The position numbers were made by a program, and so were the translations under genes. The notes beneath the pieces were generated by a model. It had not been told where the DNA came from. It saw only the letters and a program-made list of their open reading frames with translations, and did no database searches. Shown one piece after another: positions 25,233 to 34,331 of a stretch of DNA of 35,225 bases. Within the stretch, counting starts at the first letter, position 1; every line of letters starts with the position of its first letter. The DNA is from Gammaproteobacteria bacterium (GTDB lineage Bacteria; Pseudomonadota; Gammaproteobacteria; Arenicellales; Poriferihabitantaceae): assembly GCA_024644945.1 (NCBI GenBank), contig JAHEGU010000033.1, positions 1-35,225 on the forward strand, in the 5' to 3' direction.

Positions 25233-26003
25233 CTACCCCCCCATCATGGTCACGGGCTGGTAGCTTTCTGGTATCGCCACCGCCGATGGATCGACCTCAT
25301 TGCTGGTATCTTTTAGTTCAGAGGTTGTGCCAGCTTCTGGGCCGGTAAGCTGCTTTATCCTGAGTGGCACACCATCTAGTTCGCCTGGACTAAACTCAAG
25401 CCCCTGGATTCCCAACATTTGTCCCGCCTGCCGAGCCGTGCCCGCTTGTTTTTTCATCATTGCCTGAAGAATTGCGAAGTCGCCATTGCTAATCCCTACA
25501 TCGCCCGGGCTCGCTAAACACACTTCAGTGGTATTTCCTGCAGCTTTCATGGTCTGTATGGAACAATTAACTCCAGCCACCGTCGCGGTTTCACCAGTCG
25601 ATGTAATTTCAGGTGGTGCCACAGGTTGCGCTTGCTGTCCTCCTAAGTTACCCATTACTCCCCCAAGCTGGGCCTTCTGGTCTTCGGGCATGTTCTCCAT
25701 CATACCGGCGAGCATGTCGGAAAGCCCGCCAAGGGACTGCATCATGACCTCCAAATCCATATACTGCATCTTTTCATCCATAACCATGAAGAGTTTGTCA
25801 GCGCCTCGATCATAAATCATGCGCCCGCTTTCACCACTAGGTCCGGGAACATTCATCGCCGCACGATTCCCGGCAACGGTCAGCACCATGTCCTCACCCT
25901 GATTGACCGGATTGCTGTAAGTAATCATCACATCTGCATGGGATGAAGAAACCAGAAGTAATGCCTGAGTCAGGCAACCAATCACTGCATAGTGAATTCT
26001 CAT
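25233..26003 (-). CDS. Met-rich periplasmic DUF4412-like protein
   Basis: A 256-residue exported protein. The signal peptide (about 1-23) is cleaved after SSHA. The N-terminal part has the strand pattern seen in DUF4412 proteins, with GRMIYDRGADKLFMVMDEK (60-78). The middle is unusually rich in methionine: roughly fifteen Met in residues 60-120, with motifs such as MVMDEKMQYM and MLAGMMENM. The C-terminal region ends in YQPVTMMGG. Two cysteines (in GVNCSIQ and EVCLASP) could form a disulfide. The function is unknown; metal binding or an oxidation-sink role are guesses. The ATG has AGGA six bases upstream. A short AT-rich inverted repeat (25217-25231) sits just after the stop. Confidence 0.7.
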   Translation of the reverse strand: MRIHYAVIGCLTQALLLVSSSHADVMITYSNPVNQGEDMVLTVAGNRAAMNVPGPSGESGRMIYDRGADKLFMVMDEKMQYMDLEVMMQSLGGLSDMLAGMMENMPEDQKAQLGGVMGNLGGQQAQPVAPPEITSTGETATVAGVNCSIQTMKAAGNTTEVCLASPGDVGISNGDFAILQAMMKKQAGTARQAGQMLGIQGLEFSPGELDGVPLRIKQLTGPEAGTTSELKDTSNEVDPSAVAIPESYQPVTMMGG

Positions 26004-26079
26004 AATTAATCCTGTGTAGAAAAACTTAAAAAAACCTGCTTAGTATTATGCCAGTGGCCAGGTCAAAGAATCATGAGAT

Positions 26080-26745
26080 TTAGTTCACAATTCGGCGCAT
26101 GAACCGGGCAATGTCCTGTATTTCCTCTGAACTCACGGCATGGGGCATATTATAGGTATGCCATTCAACGTCGTAGTGCATCTGGCCCAGAAGGCCCCTG
26201 CTGTGCTGCGCAAGTACTAATGGTATGACTGGATCTTCAGTGCCATGGGCCATGAAGATGGGGGTGTCTTGATTGGCCGATGAGTATTCATCTTTGGCAC
26301 TGCTCGCGACGGGCAGATAGGTGGAAAGCGCGATGATTGCGGCTACGGGTTGCTCTAGTCGCAAACCAGTAAACAATGCCACAGCGCCGCCCTGAGAGAA
26401 TCCCGCAAGAACAATATGATCAGTGGTTACGCCACGCTGATTTTCCTGCGCGATCAGATCCCGCACGATTGCCGCCGAATGCTCCAGGCCCTGCCGATCC
26501 TCTTCACGATCAAATGCCATGCCTTTGATATCATACCACCCGCGCATATTCATTCCGCCATTTATGGTAATAGGCCGCACCGGGGCATGCGGAAAGATAA
26601 ATCGAACTGACGGTGCCGCTTGAAATCCAAGTTGTCGAGCCACCGGTTCAAAGTCATGACCATCCGCACCGAGTCCATGCAGCCAGATTACTGACCATGT
26701 GGGATCGAGACCGGTCTGTAGTTCGATATACTCAATTTCTGACAT
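26080..26745 (-). CDS. Carboxylesterase / acyl-protein thioesterase-like alpha/beta hydrolase
   Basis: A 221-residue cytosolic serine hydrolase of the LYPLA/carboxylesterase family, at the family's usual length. VIWLHGLGADGHDFEP (19-34) carries the oxyanion-hole loop and the conserved GLGADGxDF. The nucleophile Ser is in GFSQGGAVAL (118-127). The catalytic Asp follows in HGTEDPVIPL and the catalytic His in YNMPHAV. FPHAPVRPIT is also diagnostic. It should hydrolyse short-chain esters or lysophospholipid-type substrates. It is divergent from the RND adaptor gene, with 53 bases between the two starts. Confidence 0.92.
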   Translation of the reverse strand: MSEIEYIELQTGLDPTWSVIWLHGLGADGHDFEPVARQLGFQAAPSVRFIFPHAPVRPITINGGMNMRGWYDIKGMAFDREEDRQGLEHSAAIVRDLIAQENQRGVTTDHIVLAGFSQGGAVALFTGLRLEQPVAAIIALSTYLPVASSAKDEYSSANQDTPIFMAHGTEDPVIPLVLAQHSRGLLGQMHYDVEWHTYNMPHAVSSEEIQDIARFMRRIVN

Positions 26746-26762
26746 AGTATTGATTATTGATT

Positions 26763-26792
26763 TTGTTTCAAGATTTAACTTTTGGCGATAAT
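26763..26792 (+). promoter_or_regulatory. Candidate promoter of the RND efflux operon
   Basis: TTGTTT at 26763-26768 and GATAAT at 26787-26792 with an 18-base spacer. The -10 box ends six bases before the adaptor ATG at 26799, so the transcript could be leaderless. No Shine-Dalgarno lies between them. Confidence 0.4.
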
Positions 26793-26798
26793 ACCCTG

Positions 26799-27893
26799 AT
26801 GAAAACTGCGGTCAAAATTTTTTTCCCTATCGTATCGGCGGTGTTTTTATGCTCCAGCGCATTCGCTCAGGAGGCGCTGGTTTCTGTGGATCCAGTGATA
26901 AAACAAGACTTCACGCAAACCGTTCCTATTCTTGGAAAATTAGTCGCCAAACAATCCGGTATTGTCGCCTCACGCACAGCAGGTGCAGTTGAGGAGATCC
27001 TGGTTCAAGTCGGAGACCAGGTTACTCAAGGCCAATTGATCGCCGTGATAGATGCGGAATCACACAAGTTGAAGAAAAGATTAGCCGAGGTGCAGCGCAC
27101 CGAGGCGGAAACTCGGATTGCTACCGCCCGTGCGCAACTCGCGCTGGCAAGCCAGGAAGTTAAACGTCTCAGCACACTGGAGTCATCCGCCGCGGTCAGC
27201 AAGGCCGCCCTTGACGATGCTAATCAGCAGCAGAGAATTGCCCTTGCAAAGGTGCGCGAGGCAGAAGCCGCGGTGAACATCAGCGAAGCATCGATCCGGC
27301 TAGAAGACCTTGAACTTCAATATGCCAATGTTACCGCACCATTTGAAGGAACGGTGACCATTAAGTTGACCGAAGTTGGTAGTTATCTGCAGCGAGGGCA
27401 ACCGGTGGTGCAGCTGGTGTCCGACAAACGCCTGGAACTGGAAGCTGATATTCCCGGTAATCGACTGGCCGGCCTGACACCAGGTCGACAAATTGATATT
27501 AGTCTCGACGACGGCAGCCAATATAAGGCTAAGATGCGCGCCATTGTTCCCGAAGAGAATCCCAAAACCCGCACTAGACGGGTACGCTTTGATCTCGATC
27601 TCAATCCGCGAATTCTTGCGTTAGCGGTACAGCAGAGCGTTACTTTACATGTGCCCGCCGGCGCCAGTCGGAAAATTACTTCAGTGCACAAGGATGCCAT
27701 TATCAGGCGCGGTCCAAGCAGCATCGTGTACGTGGTTGAGGACAGTGTGGCAAAACTGAGACCACTAGAGACAGGTGCGGCGATCGGCACGCGTCTGGAA
27801 GTTCTGCAAGGATTGAACGAAGGAGAAAAGGTCGTGATCCGAGGTAACGAGAGACTTATTCCAGACCAAACCGTAGTGGTTGCCGGCGAATAG
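26799..27893 (+). CDS. RND efflux periplasmic adaptor (HlyD/MFP family)
   Basis: Membrane-fusion protein that links the following RND pump to an outer-membrane channel. It has 364 residues with a signal peptide (about 1-23, ending SSAFA). The order is typical: a lipoyl half-site with GAVEEILVQVGDQVTQGQLIAVID (about 53-76), a helical hairpin rich in Ala and Glu (about 80-165), a second lipoyl half with TAPFEGTV, then the beta-barrel and membrane-proximal domains. The ATG is chosen because a TTG-initiated longer form adds 14 residues ahead of an obvious signal peptide. The pump gene begins 15 bases after its stop. No TolC-type channel gene is in the window. Confidence 0.9.
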   Translation: MKTAVKIFFPIVSAVFLCSSAFAQEALVSVDPVIKQDFTQTVPILGKLVAKQSGIVASRTAGAVEEILVQVGDQVTQGQLIAVIDAESHKLKKRLAEVQRTEAETRIATARAQLALASQEVKRLSTLESSAAVSKAALDDANQQQRIALAKVREAEAAVNISEASIRLEDLELQYANVTAPFEGTVTIKLTEVGSYLQRGQPVVQLVSDKRLELEADIPGNRLAGLTPGRQIDISLDDGSQYKAKMRAIVPEENPKTRTRRVRFDLDLNPRILALAVQQSVTLHVPAGASRKITSVHKDAIIRRGPSSIVYVVEDSVAKLRPLETGAAIGTRLEVLQGLNEGEKVVIRGNERLIPDQTVVVAGE

Positions 27894-27908
27894 TCGTAGG
27901 CTGTAACA

Positions 27909-30900
27909 ATGAACCTGATACGCCTTGCCATAGACCGCCCGATTGCTGTCATCGCCGCGGTGCTGTTAGTTGTTCTGTTTGGTATGGTGGCGTTGACCAC
28001 CATTCCGATCCAACTTGCCCCTGACGTTAACCGACCGGTTATCACGATTACTACCAACTGGTTCGGCGCCGCACCAGCGGAGGTGGAAAGGGAGATACTG
28101 AATCCCCAGGAAGATGAACTCGCGGGTATTGAAGGATTGACCTCAATTACCGGCAACGCTTCCCAGGGTCGCGCGCAGATCACGCTTGAATTCAGAATTG
28201 GCACCAACATGGACAAGGCGCTGCTGCTGGTGGCAAACCGACTGGACCGAGTTCCAGAATACCCTGATGAAGCCGATCAACCCACCATCGATACCGCAGG
28301 TAGCGAAGATAATGCCATCGCCTGGTTTATTTTTACCCAGTTGCCTGGCAATCAAAGGCCAATGCACGAATATGGTGATTTCATTGAAGACAACGTTAAA
28401 GAAAGATTGGAGCGCGTCAGTGGCATTGGTCGCATTAACTTATTCGGTAGCAGTGAACGCGAAATTCAGATCGTTGTAGATCCTACATTGCTTGCTCGCT
28501 TTCGCCTCACAATCAGCGACGTGAGCAGCGCTCTAAAGCTGGCTAATGTCTCTCTGGGAGCCGGGGATATCGACGAAGGTAAGCGACGGTATATAGTGCG
28601 CACTGAAGGCGAACTACAATCTCTTGAAGCTATCCGCGATGTCCTGGTTGGCAGCAATCTCGAGCAAGGTGGGGCGGCTCGTGTAAGCATAGGTGATATT
28701 GCCGATGTCAGATTTGGTTATAAAGATCCAACCTCTACAATTCGCCTGCTCGGGGTGTCAGCGCTGGCGATGAATGCCGAGCGCCAGACCGGTGCCAATG
28801 TTATAGAAACCATGCAGGGACTCAGGGAAGCTGTAGCGGAGTTGAATCAAAGTATAGTGCCTGCTGCAGGACTTGAGCTTAAACAAGTCTACGATGAAAC
28901 CGTCTATATTCAATCGGCCATCGATCTGGTTAAACAGAATATTTGGATTGGCGGAATGCTTGCTGCTTTTATTCTGATAATTTTTCTCCGATCCATTCGC
29001 GCAACAATCATTATCTCCCTGGCGATTCCAGTATCGGTAATCGGAGCATTCGTTGCGATGGCGGCACTTGGCCGCTCAATCAATGTGATTTCACTTGCGG
29101 GAATAGCGTTTGCCGTAGGTATGGTCGTAGATGCTGCGATCGTGGTCCTCGAAAATATCTACCGACATCGTGAAGAAGGCCGGTCTAACCGAGATGCCGC
29201 TTATCTTGGTGCTAACCAGGTGTGGGGAGCAGTATTAGTTTCCGCACTGACTACGGTGATGGTGTTCATTCCAATCCTGGTAATGGAACTAGAAGCCGGT
29301 CAGTTATTTCGTGATATCGCCGTCGCGATTTCGGTATCAGTGATTTTATCGTTGCTGGTTTCGATTACCGTCATTCCCGCCTTGTCTAAACGATTGCTGT
29401 CTGACAGCAGCATTGATTCTGAGCGGCATCGCATCAAACGACAAAGACTATTTATAATCGATGACATAGCAGGCGCATTCGTTCGCGGTGCCACGGGATT
29501 TGTCAGCCTAGTGGTGCGGAGCCGGATTATTGCTTTTATCATCGCCGCGGTGGTCACTGTTAGCGCAGGGTACGTGAGCTACCTGTTACTGCCAAAACTC
29601 GAGTACCTGCCAGAGGGAAACCGCAATCTTTTATTTGGCATTATTATCCCACCGCCTGGCTATAATCTCGAAACCACTACGGGGATCGCGGAGGGCATTG
29701 AACAGGAAATCAGCCACCTTTGGGTCACCAATGTTGACCCCGACACCCCTAGAGCGGCTGATGCTCCTCCCTTGATTGAACGTTTCTTTTTTGTCGCCAC
29801 TCGTTCAAGAACATTCCTCGGCGCCGTCTCCTCAGAGCCTGAACGAGTCGCCGAACTTAAGCCTGTTTTAAGCGATCCCGTATTTCGCGAACCCGGCACA
29901 TTCGGCTTTATTTCCCAGCCGTCGATCTTCGGTCGTGGTATTGGGGCCGGTCGTAAAGTTGACCTGGATATTTCTGGAAACGACCTTGATACTGTTCTTC
30001 AGGTTGCAGGTCGGGCCTTTGGCAGGATCGTGCAGCTGTTCCCCAGGGAGCAAGGGCATGAGTGGCGACCCGTACCCGGGCTCGAGCTCGGGGCACCCGA
30101 AGTCCGGGTCAACCCGGACCGGGTCAAACTAAGCGACAGCGGAATTAGCGCTCTGGACCTTGCGCAGACTATCGATGCATTTAACGACGGCTTGCGGATC
30201 AGTCAGTCAACCGTGGATGGCAAACTCACCGATCTGATGCTTAAAGGACTTCGCGGTTCGGTTGTAGAAACGCAGGGGATTGGTGATCTTCCTATCGTCA
30301 CCCCTGATGGCGATGTCATTCCCGTGAATTCGGTTTCTAACATTGAGCTTACCGCCGGCCCAACTCAAATCCAGCATCGTGAACGATTCCGTACGATTAC
30401 CTTGGAACTTAGGCCGAATCAGACGCTGCCGCTGGAAGCCGCGATCGAGACTATCCAGAAAGAAGTTATCGATGCACTGAATCAAGAAGGAATTCCACCG
30501 GGTGTGCGCTTAATCATTTCCGGTACCGCCGACAAACTTGATCAGACTCGAGGCGCAATGGCAATCAATTTATTGCTTGCGATTGTTATTGTTTTTTTGG
30601 TGATGGCGGTACTATTTGAAAGTTTTGTTTATCCGTTAATCATCATGTTGTCGGTGCCGGTTGCGGCGGCTGGAGGAATTGGTGGGCTGGCGGTTCTCAA
30701 TCTGTATACCTACCAGGCCCTGGATATGCTGACCATGCTCGGATTCGTGATACTGATTGGGATCGTGGTTAACAACGCGATCCTGCTGGTCCATCAGACT
30801 CTGCATCATATTAGAGAGCGGGGAATGGCCCCGGAAAAAGCAATCGCAACGGCTACTAAAAACCGGATCCGGCCTATCTTTATGTCTACACTTACCAGTG

Positions 30901-31097
30901 TGTTCGGCATGCTGCCACTGGTACTCTTTCCCGGCGCGGGATCAGAGCTATACCGGGGCCTAGGATCAGTAGTTGTAGGTGGATTGAGCCTGTCGGCGCT
31001 TATCACTCTGTTGATCGTACCGCCGATGATGTCACTTCTTGTGGCGCCGCTCGAGTCCAGACGAGAGCGCAAAGCCTTACAGCAACAAACCGCCTGA
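27909..31097 (+). CDS. RND efflux permease (HAE1/AcrB-like)
   Basis: A 1062-residue inner-membrane proton-driven pump with the canonical plan: TM1 (about 8-30), a periplasmic porter loop (35-335), TM2-6 (336-500), TM7 (about 540), a second periplasmic loop (560-880) and TM8-12 (885-1045). The N-terminus (MNLIRLAIDRPIAVIAAVLL) and IPIQLAPDVNRPVI are typical. In TM4 the proton-relay motif reads GMVVDAAIVVLEN with Asp408 followed by Ala, where AcrB has two adjacent Asp. In TM10 the AcrB lysine position falls in VVNNAILLV (Asn955-Asn956). The pattern in TM4 resembles CusA-type and some marine HAE1 pumps. An AGG eight bases upstream acts as Shine-Dalgarno. Confidence 0.93.
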   Translation: MNLIRLAIDRPIAVIAAVLLVVLFGMVALTTIPIQLAPDVNRPVITITTNWFGAAPAEVEREILNPQEDELAGIEGLTSITGNASQGRAQITLEFRIGTNMDKALLLVANRLDRVPEYPDEADQPTIDTAGSEDNAIAWFIFTQLPGNQRPMHEYGDFIEDNVKERLERVSGIGRINLFGSSEREIQIVVDPTLLARFRLTISDVSSALKLANVSLGAGDIDEGKRRYIVRTEGELQSLEAIRDVLVGSNLEQGGAARVSIGDIADVRFGYKDPTSTIRLLGVSALAMNAERQTGANVIETMQGLREAVAELNQSIVPAAGLELKQVYDETVYIQSAIDLVKQNIWIGGMLAAFILIIFLRSIRATIIISLAIPVSVIGAFVAMAALGRSINVISLAGIAFAVGMVVDAAIVVLENIYRHREEGRSNRDAAYLGANQVWGAVLVSALTTVMVFIPILVMELEAGQLFRDIAVAISVSVILSLLVSITVIPALSKRLLSDSSIDSERHRIKRQRLFIIDDIAGAFVRGATGFVSLVVRSRIIAFIIAAVVTVSAGYVSYLLLPKLEYLPEGNRNLLFGIIIPPPGYNLETTTGIAEGIEQEISHLWVTNVDPDTPRAADAPPLIERFFFVATRSRTFLGAVSSEPERVAELKPVLSDPVFREPGTFGFISQPSIFGRGIGAGRKVDLDISGNDLDTVLQVAGRAFGRIVQLFPREQGHEWRPVPGLELGAPEVRVNPDRVKLSDSGISALDLAQTIDAFNDGLRISQSTVDGKLTDLMLKGLRGSVVETQGIGDLPIVTPDGDVIPVNSVSNIELTAGPTQIQHRERFRTITLELRPNQTLPLEAAIETIQKEVIDALNQEGIPPGVRLIISGTADKLDQTRGAMAINLLLAIVIVFLVMAVLFESFVYPLIIMLSVPVAAAGGIGGLAVLNLYTYQALDMLTMLGFVILIGIVVNNAILLVHQTLHHIRERGMAPEKAIATATKNRIRPIFMSTLTSVFGMLPLVLFPGAGSELYRGLGSVVVGGLSLSALITLLIVPPMMSLLVAPLESRRERKALQQQTA

Positions 31098-31116
31098 TCA
31101 GCCCGGATCACAACGC

Positions 31117-32016
31117 TTGAATAATAAATACTATCTAGGCGCAACTCTGGTGCTAATGGGTGGGGTTTTCCTCAGCTTGTCTGGCATTATGATCCGGCAT
31201 ATTGATCAGGCAGACGGCTGGCAGATACTTTTCTATCGATCGCTGGCATATTTTATTTCTCTAGCTGCAATACTCGCCGTGCAGTACCGCAGCCGGACAA
31301 TCGAAAAATTCATTGCGATCGGTCGTCCAGGTATTTACGCTTCAATCGTACTGGCGGTCGGCTCTGTCTTGTACATCATGGCGATGCTAAACACTACGGT
31401 AGCGAATGTAGTATTTATTATCGGCGCATCTCCACTTATTACCGCGCTGGCGGGATGGCTGTTTTTAAAAGAAAAGATCACGCGGGCAAGTTTCATCACC
31501 ATGCTGCTGGCGATCGGTGGAATCGCGCTCATGTTCGCCGACGGATTTATCTCTGGCGGCATGTTGGGCAACGCCTTCGCCTTAATGATGGTCTTCATGT
31601 ACATGCTGTTCCTGCTCATTATGCGTCACAACAGGCATATCGACATGTTGCCGGCGACCTGCCTTTCAGGATTAGTGACCGCAGCCATCGCCTTCGCATT
31701 TGTCGACGATCTTGCTGTATCCCGAAGTGATCTGATTTTGTGCATCGCCTTAGGCAGCGTCCAGTTTGGCATGGGTTTCATGCTTCTCACCTGGGGTACC
31801 CGATACATTCCAGCGGCTGAAGTTGCATTGTTCTCACTCAGTGAATCCGTACTGAATCCGATCTGGGTATGGCTCGGCGTCAACGAGGTGCCGAGCATGT
31901 TAACGTTGGCGGGTAGTGCGGTGGTACTGATATCCGTCGTCACCTACAGTATCATGGCGATACGACGTGAGCGCGCCATTATGACTCGCCCGGATCAATC
32001 TCAATCCGCGCTTTAA
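31117..32016 (+). CDS. EamA/DMT superfamily transporter
   Basis: A 299-residue inner-membrane protein with about ten helices in two EamA repeats (about 8-140 and 150-290). Typical pieces are RHIDQADGWQILFYRS in the first loop, NVVFIIGASPLITALAGWLFLKEK and ALFSLSESVLNPIWVWL in the second half. The start is uncertain: TTG at 31117 gives a short N-terminus before TM1, while a GTG at 31039 would overlap the RND gene by 59 bases. It follows the RND pump and precedes the GGT-family gene by 11 bases, so an operon with the latter is likely. The substrate is unknown. Confidence 0.85.
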   Translation: MNNKYYLGATLVLMGGVFLSLSGIMIRHIDQADGWQILFYRSLAYFISLAAILAVQYRSRTIEKFIAIGRPGIYASIVLAVGSVLYIMAMLNTTVANVVFIIGASPLITALAGWLFLKEKITRASFITMLLAIGGIALMFADGFISGGMLGNAFALMMVFMYMLFLLIMRHNRHIDMLPATCLSGLVTAAIAFAFVDDLAVSRSDLILCIALGSVQFGMGFMLLTWGTRYIPAAEVALFSLSESVLNPIWVWLGVNEVPSMLTLAGSAVVLISVVTYSIMAIRRERAIMTRPDQSQSAL

Positions 32017-32027
32017 TTGCTTTAACA

Positions 32028-33617
32028 ATGACTCCTTTTAATTACAACTTTCCTTATCCATCCCAAAGAATGCCGGTGATGGCACGTAACATGGTGGCCT
32101 CTTCACAACCTCTGGCGGTTCAGGCCGGTCTGTCTGCACTGCAAAACGGCGGCAATGCGGTCGATGCCGCGCTGACCACTGCCATCACTCTTGCAGTAGT
32201 TGAACCGACTTCCAACGGTATTGGAAGTGATGCTTTTGCCATTGTGTGGGACGGTCAGCAGCTTCACGGTTTAAATGCCTCTGGACGATTGCCTGCGGCG
32301 GTCACTCCGGCGGATTATGCAGACATGGAAGAGATGCCGGAGTTTGGCTGGCCTTCGATCACTGTGCCTGGCGCAGTCAGTGCTTGGGTCGCTTTATCCA
32401 ACAGATTCGGAAAACTGCCATTTAAACGTCTGTTCGACCATGCGATTGGCTATGCGCGTAACGGCTATGCGGTCTCTCCCATCACTGCTAGAGCGTGGCA
32501 AGCTGCCGCGCCTGAGCTGAATGAGCAAGAGGGGTTTCATAATTTCTTACCCGATGCTAAGCCCCCAGCCCCTGGACAATGGTTCCGCTTCCCAGACCAG
32601 GCCGATACCCTGGAGAAAATCGCCCATAGCAACGGTGAAGCTTTTTATCATGGTGATCTTGCCGATAAGATTGTGGCTTCTTCCAAACGCAACCAGTGGA
32701 AGCTTGCGAAATCCGATCTTGAAATGCATCGTGCCGACTGGGTCACACCTATATCCAAGAAGTACGGCGATATCGAACTGCACGAGATTCCGCCTAATGG
32801 CCAGGGCATTGCTGCCTTAATCATGCTTGGAATTATCAAGCACCGACGCGTCTCGCAGTTTCCACTTGACTCTGTTGACAGTGTGCATCTCCAGGTAGAG
32901 GCAATGAAGCTGGCGTTTGCCGATGCTCACCGCTATATCTCTGATCCCGAATCCATGGATGTTCGCGTTGAAGATCTATTGAATGATCGTTATCTAGCCG
33001 AGCGTGCCGACATGATCAGTATGAAGGAAGCTAGATTTCCCGGGCCTGGGCTTGCAGACCAGGGTGGAACTGTTTACCTCACCAGCGCCGACCGACAGGG
33101 GATGATGGTTTCAATGATTCAGAGCAATTTTGCAGGCTTTGGATCCGGCATAGTCGTAGAAGGTACCGGAATCAGCATGCAGAACCGGGGAGCGGGATTC
33201 AACCTGACTCCGGGACACCCCAATCAGGTGGCCGGAGGCAAACGTCCTTATCACACAATCATTCCTGGATTCGTTACACGTAACGGGATGGCGGAGATGA
33301 GTTTTGGCGTCATGGGAGGATCGATGCAACCACAGGGTCATGCCCAGTTGTTGATCCGAATATACGACTATGGCCAGAATCCTCAAGCTGCCAGCGATGC
33401 CCTGCGATGGCGAGTATTGGAAGATCATAGTTTGCACCTTGAGCAAGGATTCAACTCTCAGATCGCAGCAGGTCTCGTGCAGCGCGGGCATGAACTTTTC
33501 CAGGGTGGGGCTGACGAGGCATTTGGGTTTGGTGGTGCGCAGCTAATATTCAAATCGAATTATGGATACATCGGAGGGTCAGATCACCGCAAGGACGGTA
33601 TGGCCGCCGGCTTCTAG
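32028..33617 (+). CDS. Gamma-glutamyltransferase family protein (cytosolic, YwrD-like)
   Basis: A 529-residue Ntn-hydrolase of the GGT family, self-processed into large and small subunits. The predicted new N-terminal nucleophile is Thr348 in QGGTVYLTSADRQG. Other landmarks are LQNGGNAVDAALT (38-50), PTSNGIGSDAF, NASGRLPA, PGAVSAW, and in the small subunit QSNFAGFGSGIV, NRGAGFNL, PGHPNQVAGGKRPYHT and FGVMGGSMQPQGH. There is no signal peptide, unlike periplasmic glutathione-degrading GGTs, so it probably acts on a cytosolic gamma-glutamyl or related amide substrate. It sits between an EamA transporter and mtgA, with 11- and 12-base gaps. Confidence 0.9.
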   Translation: MTPFNYNFPYPSQRMPVMARNMVASSQPLAVQAGLSALQNGGNAVDAALTTAITLAVVEPTSNGIGSDAFAIVWDGQQLHGLNASGRLPAAVTPADYADMEEMPEFGWPSITVPGAVSAWVALSNRFGKLPFKRLFDHAIGYARNGYAVSPITARAWQAAAPELNEQEGFHNFLPDAKPPAPGQWFRFPDQADTLEKIAHSNGEAFYHGDLADKIVASSKRNQWKLAKSDLEMHRADWVTPISKKYGDIELHEIPPNGQGIAALIMLGIIKHRRVSQFPLDSVDSVHLQVEAMKLAFADAHRYISDPESMDVRVEDLLNDRYLAERADMISMKEARFPGPGLADQGGTVYLTSADRQGMMVSMIQSNFAGFGSGIVVEGTGISMQNRGAGFNLTPGHPNQVAGGKRPYHTIIPGFVTRNGMAEMSFGVMGGSMQPQGHAQLLIRIYDYGQNPQAASDALRWRVLEDHSLHLEQGFNSQIAAGLVQRGHELFQGGADEAFGFGGAQLIFKSNYGYIGGSDHRKDGMAAGF

Positions 33618-33629
33618 CTGTCACTATCG

Positions 33630-34331
33630 TTGCCAACACAGAACAATGCAGACTGGAGAAGCAAAATTGCCCGCCTCCTGGCGCGCGGCGTACTTTATCT
33701 ATTTCTGATTGTTCTGATCGCGATCGCCAGCATGCGCTGGATCAATCCACTGACATCGTCGGTGATTGTCCAGCACAACATACAGGCCCGAGTTGACGGC
33801 GGTAGGCTAGTTAACCAGCAGTGGGTAAACTGGAAGTCAATTTCACCTCAGTTTCCACTCGCAGTGCTTGCCGCGGAAGACCAGCGTTTTCCAAGTCATT
33901 ATGGGATCGATTTTACCGAATTGAAAAATGCTATTCGCCAGGGCGCCAGTCGTGGGGCCAGCACAATTACCCAACAGGTCGCTAAAAACCTGTTTTTGTG
34001 GCAAAGCCGCAGTTATTTAAGAAAAGTGCTGGAAGCTGCGATGGCAGTCTATATCGATCTAGTATGGGGTAAACAACGGGTACTGGAAATCTACATGAAT
34101 GTTGCGTATTTTGGCGCTAACATATACGGTGTGGAAGCTGCGAGCCAGGAGTTTTTCAATAAAAAAGCGAGCGAACTTAATCGTTACGAAGCCGCAAGAC
34201 TTGCTGCGGTATTGCCGAATCCGCGACGCTACTCCGCACAGAATGCCAGCGCATATATTATTGATCGCCAACACTGGATAATGGGACAGATGGAGCAACT
34301 CGGTGGCACAGCATTTATCAAAAACCTGTAA
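33630..34331 (+). CDS. mtgA: Monofunctional biosynthetic peptidoglycan transglycosylase
   Basis: A 233-residue inner-membrane GT51 enzyme that polymerises lipid II into glycan strands. A single TM helix (about 18-36) is followed by the catalytic domain. Catalytic Glu83 lies in AAEDQRFPSHYGID and the second family motif is GASTITQQVAKNLF (109-122), followed by RKVLEAAMA and EIYMNVAYFGANIYGVEAAS. The length is normal for MtgA. The start is TTG, 12 bases after the GGT-family stop; no in-frame ATG exists before the TM helix. Its last 29 bases overlap the proposed start of pldA. Confidence 0.93.
   Translation: MPTQNNADWRSKIARLLARGVLYLFLIVLIAIASMRWINPLTSSVIVQHNIQARVDGGRLVNQQWVNWKSISPQFPLAVLAAEDQRFPSHYGIDFTELKNAIRQGASRGASTITQQVAKNLFLWQSRSYLRKVLEAAMAVYIDLVWGKQRVLEIYMNVAYFGANIYGVEAASQEFFNKKASELNRYEAARLAAVLPNPRRYSAQNASAYIIDRQHWIMGQMEQLGGTAFIKNL
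34292..34295 (+). promoter_or_regulatory. Shine-Dalgarno deciding the GTG start of pldA inside mtgA
   Basis: GGAG with a seven-base spacer to GTG at 34303. There is no in-frame ATG, GTG or TTG between that GTG and the signal-peptide cleavage site, so this is the only well-supported start. Confidence 0.6.

Noticed and set aside
27383-28216. 277-codon minus-strand ORF opposite the RND adaptor and pump start
   Set aside because: It spans two well-supported genes on the other strand and has a Ser/Arg/Thr-biased antisense composition.
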